Of a stretch of DNA of 48,173 nt, positions 8,508 to 17,048 are shown piece by piece; position 1 is the first letter of the stretch; each line of letters opens with the position of its first letter. This DNA comes from Bacilli bacterium. Its GTDB lineage: Bacteria > Bacillota_I > Bacilli_A > RF39 > UBA660. Below the pieces are notes generated by a model. That model saw only the letters and a list, made by a program, of their open reading frames with translations, searched no databases and had not been told where the DNA came from. Where the stretch lies: contig JAGAYJ010000003.1 of assembly GCA_017940575.1 (NCBI GenBank), positions 1 through 48,173 on the forward strand, given 5' to 3'. The position numbers were made by a program, and so were the translations under genes.

Positions 8508-9608
8508 ATGAGTTTAAAAGCAGGAATAGTTGGTCTACCAAATGTCGGTAAGAGCACATTATTTAATGCTATAACAAACCAAAAGATTTTAGCGGCTAAT
8601 TATCCATTCGCAACAATTGATCCAAATGTTGGTGTTGTAGTTGTTCCAGATGAGAGATTAGACTATTTAAATGATTTATATAAGCCAAAGAGTTTAGTAC
8701 CAACAACAATTGAATATACTGATATTGCAGGGTTAGTTAAAGGAGCATCACAAGGTGAAGGTCTTGGAAATAAATTTTTATCACATATTAGAGAAACTGA
8801 TGCGATTGTAGAAGTTGTTAGATGCTTTGAAAATAGTGATATTATCCACGTTGATGGAACAGTTGATCCTGTAAGAGATATTGAAGTTATCAATTTAGAG
8901 TTAATGCTTGCTGACTTGGAAGTAATTAATAATAGAATTGCAAGAATTGGAAAAAAAGCTCAAATGACAAAAGATAAAGAAGTCAGATTTGAAGTGGATA
9001 CTTTAAATAAAATAAAAGATGCACTTGAACATAGTATTAATATAAGACAACTTGATTTAACAGAAGATGAGTTAGAACTTATTAAAAGCTTCAACTTACT
9101 TACATTAAAACCAATTATATATATGGCGAATGTTGATGAAGAAGCATGTATATCTGATACAAACGAATATGTTGAAGCTGTCAGAGAACATGTAAAGAGC
9201 GAAAATGCTCTAGTTATTACAGTATGCGCTAAAATAGAAGAAGATTTATGTGAACTACCAGTTGAGGAAAGAGAAATGTTTCTTAGTGACTTAGGTATAA
9301 AAGATAGTGGTTTAAATAAACTAATAAAAGCTACATATAAATTACTTGGACTTTCTACATTCTTTACAGCAGGTACTGATGAATGTAGAGCTTGGACATT
9401 TAAAACAGGTTCTAAAGCACCTAAGTGTGCTGGAATTATCCACAGTGATTTTGAAAAAGGTTTTATTAGATCTGAAACTATTAGTTTTGAAGACTTAAAA
9501 GAATATGGTAGTGAACTTAAAGTTAAAGAAGCTGGTAAGCTTAGAATAGAAGGAAAGGAATACATTATGCAAGATGGTGATATATGCCATTTTAGATTTA
9601 ATGTATAA
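8508..9608 (+). CDS. ychF: ribosome-associated ATPase YchF (OLA1)
   Basis: Obg-related P-loop protein that prefers ATP and binds the 50S subunit. The start is at the ATG after AGGGGG; an upstream in-frame ATG at 8424 would lie inside the transporter gene. The 366-residue protein shows GLPNVGKSTLF (G1), DIAGLVKG (G3), a non-canonical G4 (MANVDEEA instead of NKxD) typical of the family, a coiled-coil insertion around residues 125-170 and the C-terminal TGS domain ending ICHFRFNV. Ribosome-stress roles are known for the family; nothing unusual is seen here. Confidence 0.96.
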   Translation: MSLKAGIVGLPNVGKSTLFNAITNQKILAANYPFATIDPNVGVVVVPDERLDYLNDLYKPKSLVPTTIEYTDIAGLVKGASQGEGLGNKFLSHIRETDAIVEVVRCFENSDIIHVDGTVDPVRDIEVINLELMLADLEVINNRIARIGKKAQMTKDKEVRFEVDTLNKIKDALEHSINIRQLDLTEDELELIKSFNLLTLKPIIYMANVDEEACISDTNEYVEAVREHVKSENALVITVCAKIEEDLCELPVEEREMFLSDLGIKDSGLNKLIKATYKLLGLSTFFTAGTDECRAWTFKTGSKAPKCAGIIHSDFEKGFIRSETISFEDLKEYGSELKVKEAGKLRIEGKEYIMQDGDICHFRFNV

Positions 9609-9616
9609 GGTGTTTT

Positions 9617-10249
9617 ATGAACGATTTACTTAAAAAAGTTTTTGCTTGGATGTCAATTGGACTACTTGTTACATTTGCAACAGGTTATGTAGTAGCTACA
9701 AACACAAATATGTTTTATTCAATGATTAATAGTTATTTATTATTAGCTATTATAGAAATAGTACTTGTAATAGTATTAAGTGCTAGAATTACAAAAATGA
9801 GTCCTACAAGTGCAAGAATAATGTTTTTACTTTATTCATTTGTATCAGGACTAACATTCTCATCAATCTTTGTAGTATATGAGATGTCTTCAATTATTTA
9901 TGTTTTCTTAATAACAGCCGTAGTTTTTGCAATACTTGCATTTATGGGATACAAAACAAATATTGATTTAACAAAATTTGGAACATATTTAATGATAGCT
10001 TTATTTGCAATCATTATCTGTACACTTATAAATATGTTTGTAGGTGGTTCTACATTTGCAATCATTATCTGTTCAATAAGTATTTTAGTATTCATGGGCT
10101 TTACTGCATATGATGTTCAAAAAATCTTATCATTACAAAGTGTTATTGAAGAAGATAACTTAGCAATTTATGGAGCTTTACAATTATACTTAGACTTTAT
10201 TAACTTATTCTTAGATATACTTAGATTATTTGGAAATAGTAAAGACTAG
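9617..10249 (+). CDS. Bax inhibitor-1/YccA family membrane protein
   Basis: 210 residues with seven predicted membrane helices and the family signatures GLTFSSIFVVYE, FTAYDVQKI and YGALQLYLDFINLFLDILRLFG. BI-1 proteins are pH-sensitive calcium leak channels; Bacillus YetJ is the structural model. It sits 8 nt after ychF with a weak upstream GGTG. The gene contains a 19-bp exact direct repeat (10003-10021 and 10054-10072) spaced 51 nt apart in the same frame, giving two FAIIIC segments. A terminator immediately follows. Confidence 0.88.
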   Translation: MNDLLKKVFAWMSIGLLVTFATGYVVATNTNMFYSMINSYLLLAIIEIVLVIVLSARITKMSPTSARIMFLLYSFVSGLTFSSIFVVYEMSSIIYVFLITAVVFAILAFMGYKTNIDLTKFGTYLMIALFAIIICTLINMFVGGSTFAIIICSISILVFMGFTAYDVQKILSLQSVIEEDNLAIYGALQLYLDFINLFLDILRLFGNSKD

Positions 10250-10264
10250 TAATTATAAAAAAGA

Positions 10265-10287
10265 ACTTTACATTGTAAAGTTTTTTT
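10265..10287 (+). terminator. terminator after the BI-1 gene
   Basis: 7-bp stem ACTTTAC/GTAAAGT with a 3-nt loop followed by seven Ts. Its 5' arm overlaps the -35 box of the rpsF promoter. Confidence 0.8.
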
Positions 10288-10295
10288 GTTATAAT
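10267..10295 (+). promoter_or_regulatory. promoter of rpsF-ssb-rpsR
   Basis: TTTACA (10267-10272), 17-nt spacer, TATAAT (10290-10295). The promoter elements are superimposed on the upstream terminator hairpin. The transcript would start near 10302, giving a leader of about 60 nt. Confidence 0.75.
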
Positions 10296-10301
10296 CTTAA
10301 A

Positions 10302-10361
10302 CGAGTATTAATTTACTCCTTGCAAGAAATTGCCGATATGACCAAAAGGAGGTGTGTGAGT
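10302..10361 (+). promoter_or_regulatory. rpsF leader, probable S6:S18 autoregulatory RNA
   Basis: The leader holds a GAGTA/TACTC hairpin (10303-10318) and a small perfect hairpin GCAA-GAAA-TTGC with a GNRA tetraloop (10322-10333) directly followed by CGA, just before AAAGGAGGTG. S6:S18-binding leaders with a required CCG element are known before rpsF operons in many bacteria; the GCCGATA here is consistent with that but was not aligned to a covariance model. Confidence 0.45.
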
Positions 10362-10652
10362 TTGAGAAACTATGAAATCATGTTCATCGTTAAACCTACA
10401 TTAAGTGAGGATGAAACTAAAAAAGTTGTTGAAAACTTTGGTAAAGTTTTAACTGATAACGGTGCTAAAATTACTGATCAAAAAGAAATGGGTCAAAGAG
10501 AATTAGCTTATGAAATCAAAAAATTCAAAAGCGGATATTATTACTTATACTTCGTAGAAGCTAGTAATGATGAAGCTATTAACGAATTTGATCGTTTAGC
10601 TGGAATTAGTAGTGATGTAATTCGTCATTTAATCACAAAAATTGAAGACTAG
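10362..10652 (+). CDS. rpsF: 30S ribosomal protein S6
   Basis: Small-subunit protein that pairs with S18 on the platform. The start is a TTG codon at 10362 (MRNYEIMFIVKP), eight nt after a near-perfect AAAGGAGGTG; longer readings from 10230 would start inside the BI-1 gene and the terminator. The 96 residues include ELAYEIKKFKSGYYYLYFVEA, typical of the family. First gene of the classical rpsF-ssb-rpsR operon. Confidence 0.95.
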   Translation: MRNYEIMFIVKPTLSEDETKKVVENFGKVLTDNGAKITDQKEMGQRELAYEIKKFKSGYYYLYFVEASNDEAINEFDRLAGISSDVIRHLITKIED

Positions 10653-10664
10653 TGAGGTATACTT

Positions 10665-11120
10665 ATGAATAGAGTAATGTTAATTGGTAGATTAACTGCA
10701 AAACCAGAACTTAGATATACAAATTCTAATGTTCCATTTGCTAGATTTACAGTTGCTGTAAATAGACAATTCAATAATCAAGATGGAAATAGAGAAGCTG
10801 ATTTCATTAACATTATAGCTTGGAGAAAACAAGCTGAAGTTATTTGTAATTACTTTGATAAAGGAAATCAAATTGCTATTGAAGGTCGTATTCAAACAGG
10901 AAGTTATGATGATAAAGATGGTAATAAGAGATATACAACAGATGTTGTATTAGATCAATTCCATTTCATAGAATCCAGAGCTCAAAGAGAAAATGGTGCA
11001 AGTAATAATAATGTAACACCATATGATTATCAAGAACCATCTAATGATGTAAATATAGATACTGATCCATTTGCTGACTTTGGCGATAGTGTTTCAATAG
11101 ATGATAACTTCTTAGATTAA
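10665..11120 (+). CDS. ssb: single-stranded DNA-binding protein SSB
   Basis: OB-fold protein that coats single-stranded DNA and recruits repair and replication partners through its C-terminal tip. The N-terminal domain is canonical (MNRVMLIGRLTAKPELRYT, then FINIIAWRKQAEVICNYF). After a short polar linker comes DPFADFG and the end IDDNFLD. The usual acidic tip ending in Asp-Asp-x-Pro-Phe is therefore not present in standard form. SD GTGAGGT precedes the ATG. It lies between rpsF and rpsR as in other Firmicutes. Confidence 0.95.
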   Translation: MNRVMLIGRLTAKPELRYTNSNVPFARFTVAVNRQFNNQDGNREADFINIIAWRKQAEVICNYFDKGNQIAIEGRIQTGSYDDKDGNKRYTTDVVLDQFHFIESRAQRENGASNNNVTPYDYQEPSNDVNIDTDPFADFGDSVSIDDNFLD

Positions 11121-11135
11121 TAAAGGAGGATAACT

Positions 11136-11354
11136 ATGGCAGAGTTTTATAGAAAAAAGAAAAAAATATGTCAAATGTGTGCTGGTAAAGATGTAAATTA
11201 CAAAGACGCAGACATTATTAAAAAATACGTAAGTGCTGATAAAGGTAAAATCTTACCAAGAAGAGTAACTGGTGCTTGCGCTAAACACCAAAGATATATA
11301 GCTAACGAAGTTAAAAAAGCACGTTTCATGGCTATTTTACCATTCGTTAAATAA
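11136..11354 (+). CDS. rpsR: 30S ribosomal protein S18, zinc-ligand (C+) type
   Basis: 72-residue partner of S6. It contains [18 protein letters not shown], the core S18 signature. Cys12 and Cys15 (ICQMC) together with the CAKH segment preserve the four potential zinc ligands of the C+ form, which Bacillus S18 has lost. AAAGGAGGA precedes the ATG and a terminator follows at once. Confidence 0.96.
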   Translation: MAEFYRKKKKICQMCAGKDVNYKDADIIKKYVSADKGKILPRRVTGACAKHQRYIANEVKKARFMAILPFVK

Positions 11355-11379
11355 TAGACTATTAATTAGTCTATTTTTT
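11353..11379 (+). terminator. terminator after rpsR
   Basis: 9-bp stem AATAGACTA/TAGTCTATT with a 5-nt loop and a T-run; it overlaps the end of rpsR. Confidence 0.85.
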
Positions 11380-11382
11380 ATC

Positions 11383-11411
11383 TTGTATTACGTAAGTGTT
11401 TGATATATAAT
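11383..11411 (+). promoter_or_regulatory. promoter of the DUF4116-like gene
   Basis: TTGTAT, 17-nt spacer, TATAAT. The predicted start near 11418 lies after an upstream ATG at 11413, supporting the downstream start codon at 11443. Confidence 0.7.
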
Positions 11412-11442
11412 AATGAAAAAGTTAAATGTTTTGGGGGTTATT

Positions 11443-12216
11443 ATGAAGTCGGATTTTAATTATATTTTTATTTGGCGTGATGCTAACACTTTAGATTTGG
11501 GTAGCTTTTCTGATGATTTAGAAACTATGATATCTTTAGTTGATAAATATGGTAGTGAAGCTTTTCATGTTGCAAGCGACAGATTAAAGAAGCATAAAAA
11601 TTTTGTATTATATTCTGCTTTTAGAGATCCTTATGTATGGAATGAACTATATATTTTTAAAAATAAATTGGCTTTTGATAAAAGTGTAATAATTGCTACT
11701 ATAAATAGTGATGGTTTTTATGCAATGAAAGATAGTTTTTCTGCAAATGATCTTTATTCCATGATATTTAGTGATAAATATCTTAGCTGTGATTTAGATA
11801 TCTTGTTAGCAATTGCTGATGTGGATCCGGAAGAATTATTGATGTCTCTTAATGATAGTGTTAAAAGTAACAAAAAAGCAATGCTACTACTTTTAGAAAA
11901 ATGTGGATCTCTTCTTCAAGTTGCATCCGAACAGTTAAAAGATGATGAAGATGTAGTAATTGAGGCTATTTCAAGTGATATAGAGGCTTTCAAATTCGCA
12001 AGCTCTAGACTTAGATACAATAAAAAGATAGTTGCTTGTGCAATTAATAGTGTTGTTTATAATATGGGTAATTTTGATGAATCATATATTAATAATGTTC
12101 TAGATTTTCTAATTTATAATACTAATGATGAATGTGTTGATTTTATTAATGAGTATAGAAATAATGAATTAAAAAGTGATATTAATAAAGTTAAAAAAAA
12201 TAAAAGAAGATTTTAA
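11443..12216 (+). CDS. DUF4116-like helical repeat protein
   Basis: 257-residue soluble protein without membrane segments. It contains repeats of the pattern seen in DUF4116 proteins: SEAFHVASDRLKKHKNFVL, LLQVASEQLKDDEDVVIEAI and AFKFASSRLRYNKKIVACAI, each an x-A-S-x-x-L-x-x-(D/N)-x-x-V-V helical pair. Function unknown; the family is common in protists and scattered in gut Firmicutes. The start is set by TTGGGGGTT before the ATG. It has its own promoter and terminator, so it is a single-gene unit between two ribosomal operons. Confidence 0.6.
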   Translation: MKSDFNYIFIWRDANTLDLGSFSDDLETMISLVDKYGSEAFHVASDRLKKHKNFVLYSAFRDPYVWNELYIFKNKLAFDKSVIIATINSDGFYAMKDSFSANDLYSMIFSDKYLSCDLDILLAIADVDPEELLMSLNDSVKSNKKAMLLLLEKCGSLLQVASEQLKDDEDVVIEAISSDIEAFKFASSRLRYNKKIVACAINSVVYNMGNFDESYINNVLDFLIYNTNDECVDFINEYRNNELKSDINKVKKNKRRF

Positions 12217-12231
12217 TTCTTCTTTTTTTTT
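12202..12231 (+). terminator. terminator after the DUF4116-like gene
   Basis: AAAAGAAGA, 7-nt loop containing the stop codon, TCTTCTTTT and a long T-run. Confidence 0.8.
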
Positions 12232-12314
12232 AAATATTTATAATAGTTTTACAAAGTAATATAAGGCTTTACAATTGTTTACAAAAAATTTTTATGAAAA
12301 TATGTAAAAAATGC

Positions 12315-12343
12315 TTGATTTTAACGGCTTATTCGCGTATAAT
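12315..12343 (+). promoter_or_regulatory. main promoter of the S10-spc-alpha ribosomal operon
   Basis: TTGATT, 17-nt spacer, TATAAT. The first 83 nt of the gap (12232-12314) are AT-rich with no other recognisable signal. Transcription should begin near 12350. Confidence 0.75.
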
Positions 12344-12349
12344 TGACTA

Positions 12350-12477
12350 TGTGTGGAATGCATAGATGTGTGAGGTTGCCGATACACCAGGTTAAGTTGC
12401 AAGAAAATTTAAACTGAAATTCGGGTTTTTACACGGAGCAAGTCTATACTAGATATAGGCGAAAGGAGGATTACGAT
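12350..12477 (+). promoter_or_regulatory. rpsJ leader RNA, about 128 nt
   Basis: Untranslated, relatively GC-rich leader ahead of rpsJ. Visible elements are TGTGTGAGGTTGCCGATACA (a GTGT/ACAC hairpin), TTGCAAGAAA, and CTATA/TATAG arms just before GAAAGGAGG. It shares TTGCCGATA and TTGCAAGAAA with the rpsF leader, in opposite order. Structured leaders before rpsJ are usual for autoregulated S10 operons; the regulator is not identifiable from sequence alone. Confidence 0.5.
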
Positions 12478-12789
12478 ATGTCAAAGACTAAAATCAACAT
12501 CAAATTAAAAGCTTTTGAACATAAAAATCTTGATAAAGCTTGTGCTAAAATTGTTGATACAGTTAAAAGAACTGGCGGTGAAGTAAGCGGTCCAGTACCA
12601 CTTCCAACTGAAGTTGAAAAAATCACAATTTTAAGAGCTGTTCACAAATATAAAGATTCAAGAGAACAATTTGAAAAGAGAACACATAAAAGACTTATTG
12701 TTATCAACAATCCAAGTAAGGAAACAATTGATTCACTTACTCACTTAGAAATACCAAGTGGCGTTGATATTCAAATTAAACAAAATTAA
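12478..12789 (+). CDS. rpsJ: 30S ribosomal protein S10
   Basis: First gene of the long ribosomal operon. 103 residues, full length, with the conserved [20 protein letters not shown] and the C-terminal DIQIKQ strand. Besides its place in the 30S head, S10 (NusE) takes part in transcription antitermination with NusB. SD AAAGGAGG precedes the ATG. Confidence 0.97.
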   Translation: MSKTKINIKLKAFEHKNLDKACAKIVDTVKRTGGEVSGPVPLPTEVEKITILRAVHKYKDSREQFEKRTHKRLIVINNPSKETIDSLTHLEIPSGVDIQIKQN

Positions 12790-12805
12790 TTAGGAGGAAT
12801 TATTT

Positions 12806-13546
12806 ATGAAAAAAGGAATCTTAGGTCGTAAATTAGGAATGACTCAAGTATTTACTAAATCTGGAAAATTAATTCCTGTAACTGTTGTTGAAGTTGAACC
12901 AAATGTTGTTACACAAATTAAAACAATCGAAAACGATGGTTATGAGGCAATTCAATTAGGATTTGATACAAAGAGAGAAAAGTTAGCGACTAAAGCTTCA
13001 GTTGGAATTACCAACAAAGCAAACACTACACCTAAGCGCTTCTTTAAAGAAATTAGAGGTGTAGATATTAACAATTATTCTTTAGGACAAGTTATCAGTG
13101 CTGATATCTTTGAAGAAGGAGAAGTTGTTGATGTTACTGGTACTACTAAAGGACATGGTTTCCAAGGTGTTATCAAAAGACATGGTCAATCAAGAGGACC
13201 TATGGGACATGGATCTCATTATCATAGAAGACCAGGTTCAATGGGAACAATGAGACCAATGCGTGTTTTCAAAGGTAAAAAATTACCAGGACACATGGGA
13301 ACACTTACTGTTACAATCCAAAACTTAGAAGTTGTTGCAGTAGATGTTGAAAATAATTGCATTTTAATCAAAGGTAATATACCTGGACCTAAAAAATCTT
13401 TAGTAATCATTAAATCAGCTGTTAAAAATGAAGGTAAAGTTAACGCTAAAGAAGAATTAAACACTTATAAAGTTGCTGAACCTGTAGTTGAAGCTGTAGA
13501 AGAAACTGTAGTAGAAAATACTGAAGCTGCAGTAGAAGAAAACTAG
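12806..13546 (+). CDS. rplC: 50S ribosomal protein L3 with acidic C-terminal tail
   Basis: Early-assembly 50S protein whose loop reaches the peptidyl-transferase centre. The family core is intact ([59 protein letters not shown]). The product has 246 residues against about 209 for typical L3: the last about 35 residues form a Val/Ala/Glu-rich acidic tail ([22 protein letters not shown]) with no counterpart in Bacillus. Low complexity suggests a disordered extension. SD TAGGAGGA precedes the ATG. Confidence 0.96.
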   Translation: MKKGILGRKLGMTQVFTKSGKLIPVTVVEVEPNVVTQIKTIENDGYEAIQLGFDTKREKLATKASVGITNKANTTPKRFFKEIRGVDINNYSLGQVISADIFEEGEVVDVTGTTKGHGFQGVIKRHGQSRGPMGHGSHYHRRPGSMGTMRPMRVFKGKKLPGHMGTLTVTIQNLEVVAVDVENNCILIKGNIPGPKKSLVIIKSAVKNEGKVNAKEELNTYKVAEPVVEAVEETVVENTEAAVEEN

Positions 13547-13557
13547 GAGGTAATTAA

Positions 13558-14181
13558 ATGTCAAAATTATCTGTATTAAATATTAAAGGTGAAAAGGTAA
13601 AAGATATTACTTTAAATGCTGAAGTTTTCGGAATTGTTCCAAACGATGCAGTATTATATGATGCAATTAGATTAATAAGAAATGCCTTAAGACAAGGTAC
13701 ACATGAGACTAAAACTCGTAGCGAAGTTAGTGGTGGTGGAATTAAACCATGGAGACAAAAAGGAACAGGTAGAGCTAGAGCAGGATCTACTAGAAGTCCA
13801 CTTTGGAGACACGGTGGTGTAGCATTCGGACCACATATGAGAAGCTACTCAATCAAAATGAATCGTAAAGAAAGAAGACTAGCTTTAAAATCAGCATTAG
13901 CTTATAAAGCAAGTGAAAACAATATTATCGTAATCGATTCTTTCAATATTGAAAATGCAAAAACTAGTGAAGCTAAAAAAGTATTAAATACATTAACAAG
14001 CGCTAAAAACATTTTAGTTGTAGTTGATGAATTAACTGAAAACATGATTTTAGCTACACGTAATTTACAAAACGTTATTTTACTAGAAGCTAGTGAAGTA
14101 AATACATATGATGTAGTTGCTGCTGATGTAGTTATTATGGAAGAAGCTGCTACTAAAAAAATAGAGGAGGTGCTTAAATAA
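13558..14181 (+). CDS. rplD: 50S ribosomal protein L4
   Basis: 207 residues. The exit-tunnel extension carries [40 protein letters not shown] and the following basic segment. In E. coli L4 is also the S10-operon regulator; no evidence bears on that here. AGGAGG precedes the ATG, and the stop codon overlaps the rplW start (TAATG). Confidence 0.97.
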   Translation: MSKLSVLNIKGEKVKDITLNAEVFGIVPNDAVLYDAIRLIRNALRQGTHETKTRSEVSGGGIKPWRQKGTGRARAGSTRSPLWRHGGVAFGPHMRSYSIKMNRKERRLALKSALAYKASENNIIVIDSFNIENAKTSEAKKVLNTLTSAKNILVVVDELTENMILATRNLQNVILLEASEVNTYDVVAADVVIMEEAATKKIEEVLK

Positions 14182-14459
14182 TGAGTAACTATAGAGACAT
14201 AATTAAAGCGCCAATTATTACTGAAAAAAGCTCTGGTTTAGCTGCAAACAATGTTATTACATTCTCAGTTGATACAAGAGCTAATAAAACACAAATTAAA
14301 CAAGCTATTGAAAAAATCTTCAATGTTAAAGTTGAAAGTGTTAATACAGTAAACGTTAAACCTAAGAAAAAAAGAGTTGGACGTTACGTTGGAAAAACTA
14401 ATAAAGTTAAAAAAGCAATTGTTAAATTAAAAGAAGGAAGTTCAATCGAACTTAACTAA
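14181..14459 (+). CDS. rplW: 50S ribosomal protein L23
   Basis: 92-residue protein at the tunnel exit that docks trigger factor and SRP. It begins [20 protein letters not shown], and the [14 protein letters not shown] loop is conserved. Its start shares one base with the rplD stop, with GAGGAGGTG inside rplD, so the two are translationally coupled. Confidence 0.96.
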   Translation: MSNYRDIIKAPIITEKSSGLAANNVITFSVDTRANKTQIKQAIEKIFNVKVESVNTVNVKPKKKRVGRYVGKTNKVKKAIVKLKEGSSIELN

Positions 14460-14475
14460 TTAGGAGAGGATAAAT

Positions 14476-15303
14476 ATGGCTATTAAGAAATTTAAACCAA
14501 TGACTAATGGTACTCGTGGAATGACTAAATTAGACAACTCTGAAATTACAAAATCAACTCCAGAAAAATCATTAGTTGTTACATTAAAGAAAAATGGTGG
14601 TCGTAATAACCAAGGTAAAATCACAGTTAGACACCATGGTGGTGGAGCAAAAAGAAAATACCGTATTATCGATTTCAAAAGAGATAAAGATGGTGTTGTT
14701 GGTACAGTTGCTTCAATAGAATACGATCCAAATAGAACAGCTAACATTGCTTTAATCCAATATGCTGATGGTGAAAAAAGATATATTATCGCTCCAAAAG
14801 GTTTAAAAGTTGGTAATAAAATTGAAAGTGGAGAAAATGCAGATATCAAAGTTGGTAATGCACTACCACTTAAAAACATACCAGAAGGAACAGTTGTTCA
14901 CAATATTGAATTAAAAGCAGGAAAAGGCGGACAAATGGCTCGTTCAGCTGGTTCAAGTGTTCAAATTTTAGGACATGAAGGAAAATATACATTACTTAGA
15001 CTTACAAGTGGTGAAGTTCGTAAAGTATTAAGCGAATGTAGAGCTACAATCGGTGAAGTTGGTAATGAAGACTATGAATTAGTTAACATAGGTAAAGCTG
15101 GTCGTAAAAGACATATGGGTATTAGACCTACAGTTCGTGGTTCAGTTATGAACCCTAACGATCACCCTCATGGTGGTGGTGAAGGTAGAGCACCAGTCGG
15201 ACGTAAAGGACCTGTTACTCCATGGGGTAAACCAGCGCTTGGATATAAAACACGTAAGAACAAAAAAGCTTCAGATAAGTTAATTGTTCGTCGTAGAAAA
15301 TAA
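14476..15303 (+). CDS. rplB: 50S ribosomal protein L2
   Basis: 275-residue universal protein near the peptidyl-transferase centre. Conserved blocks include [19 protein letters not shown], the central [12 protein letters not shown] and the C-terminal [19 protein letters not shown] containing the functionally important histidine. Full length, start confirmed by TAGGAGAGGA. Confidence 0.98.
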   Translation: MAIKKFKPMTNGTRGMTKLDNSEITKSTPEKSLVVTLKKNGGRNNQGKITVRHHGGGAKRKYRIIDFKRDKDGVVGTVASIEYDPNRTANIALIQYADGEKRYIIAPKGLKVGNKIESGENADIKVGNALPLKNIPEGTVVHNIELKAGKGGQMARSAGSSVQILGHEGKYTLLRLTSGEVRKVLSECRATIGEVGNEDYELVNIGKAGRKRHMGIRPTVRGSVMNPNDHPHGGGEGRAPVGRKGPVTPWGKPALGYKTRKNKKASDKLIVRRRK

Positions 15304-15321
15304 TGAGAGGATGATTTAAAA

Positions 15322-15594
15322 ATGGCTAGAAGTTTAAAGAAAAAACCTTTTGTTGATAGTTATCTAATCAAAAAAGTAGAAGCTTTAAAAGAATCTGGAA
15401 AAAATGAAGTTATTAAAACTTGGTCTCGCCGTTCAACAATTTATCCTATATTTGTCGGACATACATTTGCTGTTCATAATGGTAAAGAATTTATCCCAGT
15501 TTATGTAACAGAAGATATGGTAGGACATAAATTAGGAGAATTTTCTCTTACACGTAAATTTGGTGGACATGGCGACAACAAAATTAAGAAATAA
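15322..15594 (+). CDS. rpsS: 30S ribosomal protein S19
   Basis: 90-residue head protein with the typical [20 protein letters not shown] opening, the [22 protein letters not shown] signature region, and a [16 protein letters not shown] end. It follows rplB by 18 nt with GAGAGGATG upstream. Confidence 0.97.
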   Translation: MARSLKKKPFVDSYLIKKVEALKESGKNEVIKTWSRRSTIYPIFVGHTFAVHNGKEFIPVYVTEDMVGHKLGEFSLTRKFGGHGDNKIKK

Positions 15595-15619
15595 TTGATT
15601 GTCAGGAAGGAGGACTAAA

Positions 15620-15955
15620 ATGGAAGCAAAAGCGATTGCAAAAGGAGTTAGAATTGCACCTCGTAAAGCTCGTTTAGTTATAGATTTAATACGTGGTAAA
15701 AACGTAGTTGAAGCTGATAAAATTTTAAATAATTTAAATAAGGAAGCAGCTAGAATAAGTAAAAAAGTGTTAACTTCTGCTGTAGCAAATGCTGAAAACA
15801 ACTTAAGTTTAAATAAAGAAAACTTATATGTTAAAGCTTGCTATGTAAATGAAGGACAACCTTTTAAAAGAATGAAATTTGGTTCTCGTGGACACGTAGA
15901 TCCAATTAAGAGAAGAACAAGTCACATAACAGTAGTTGTAAGTGATGAAAAATAG
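15620..15955 (+). CDS. rplV: 50S ribosomal protein L22
   Basis: 111-residue tunnel-lining protein. The start is at MEAKAIAKGVRIAPRKARLV, preceded by GGAAGGAGGA; the upstream TTG at 15599 is rejected because it precedes that site. The C-terminal beta-hairpin contains PFKRMKFGSRGHVDPIKRRTSH, the macrolide-resistance loop region. Confidence 0.96.
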   Translation: MEAKAIAKGVRIAPRKARLVIDLIRGKNVVEADKILNNLNKEAARISKKVLTSAVANAENNLSLNKENLYVKACYVNEGQPFKRMKFGSRGHVDPIKRRTSHITVVVSDEK

Positions 15956-15970
15956 TAAGGAGGATAACTG

Positions 15971-16648
15971 ATGGGTCAAAAAGTTAGTCCAGTCGGACTT
16001 AGAATTGGTATCAATAAAACTTGGGAATCTAAATGGTATGCTGGAAACAAAGATTTCGCTAAATACCTTGAAAACGATAACAAAATCCGTAAGTTTTTAG
16101 AAAAGAAATTAAAAGACGCAGCAGTTTCAAGTATTTTAATTGAAAGAAATGCTAGTAAAACTGATATCATTATCAACACTGCTAAACCAGGAGTTATCAT
16201 TGGTCATGGTGGAGACGATATTGATAAACTTAAATTAGAATTATCTAAATTAGTTGGTGAAAATGTTCAAATTTCAATCATGGAAGTTAAAAACCCTGAT
16301 ATAGATGCAGCTTTAGTTGCTGAGAACATTGCTCATCAAATTGAAAACAGAGTTTCATTTAGAATTGCTCAAAAAAGAGCTATTAGAAACGCAATGAAAG
16401 CAGGAGCAAAAGGTATAAAAACATCTGTTTCTGGACGTCTTGGTGGAGCTGATATGGCTAGAACAGAAGGTTATACTGAAGGAAATACTCCACTTCATAC
16501 TTTAAGAGCTGATATTGATTACGCTCATAAAGAAGCTGATACTACTTATGGTAAAATCGGTGTAAAAGTATGGATTTACAAAGGAGAAATTCTTGCCTCA
16601 AAACAAAAAGGAGGTAATACAAATGGCACTAATACCAAAAAGAACTAA
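15971..16648 (+). CDS. rpsC: 30S ribosomal protein S3
   Basis: 225 residues with KH domain motif [15 protein letters not shown] and the C-terminal [22 protein letters not shown] at the mRNA entry site. The last residues ([14 protein letters not shown]) are polar and encoded by DNA that also carries the ribosome binding site and first 26 nt of rplP, a longer overlap than usual. Confidence 0.97.
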   Translation: MGQKVSPVGLRIGINKTWESKWYAGNKDFAKYLENDNKIRKFLEKKLKDAAVSSILIERNASKTDIIINTAKPGVIIGHGGDDIDKLKLELSKLVGENVQISIMEVKNPDIDAALVAENIAHQIENRVSFRIAQKRAIRNAMKAGAKGIKTSVSGRLGGADMARTEGYTEGNTPLHTLRADIDYAHKEADTTYGKIGVKVWIYKGEILASKQKGGNTNGTNTKKN

Positions 16649-17048
16649 ATATAGAAGACCACATAAAATACGTTATGATGGTGTAGCTAAAGGTAATACA
16701 GAATTACACTTTGGTAGATATGGTTTACAAGCATGTGAAGGAGCTTGGATTACAACTAATCAAATCGAAGCTGCTCGTGTTGCTATGACTCGTTACATGA
16801 AACGTGGAGGAAAAGTTTGGATTAATATTTTCCCACACTTATCATTAACTAAAATACCTTTAGAGACTCGTATGGGTAAAGGTAAAGGTCAACCTGAAAA
16901 ATGGGTAGCAGTAGTTAAAAAAGGTAAAATTATGTTTGAAATAGATCAAGTAAGTGAAGAAATCGCAAGAGAAGCATTAAGACTTGCTGCACATAAATTA
17001 CCAATCAAATGTAAATTTGTTATGAAGGATGGTGAGGCTAATGACTAA
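16623..17048 (+). CDS. rplP: 50S ribosomal protein L16
   Basis: 141-residue protein at the A-site finger region. Starts [17 protein letters not shown] after AAAAGGAGGTAA; the earlier in-frame ATG at 16593 has no such site. [20 protein letters not shown] is the family signature. It overlaps rpsC by 26 nt and rpmC by 8 nt. Confidence 0.97.
   Translation: MALIPKRTKYRRPHKIRYDGVAKGNTELHFGRYGLQACEGAWITTNQIEAARVAMTRYMKRGGKVWINIFPHLSLTKIPLETRMGKGKGQPEKWVAVVKKGKIMFEIDQVSEEIAREALRLAAHKLPIKCKFVMKDGEAND

Noticed and set aside
12348-12416. A short leader peptide starting ATGTGTGGA in the rpsJ leader.
   Set aside because: There is no ribosome binding site before it, and the region reads better as structured RNA.
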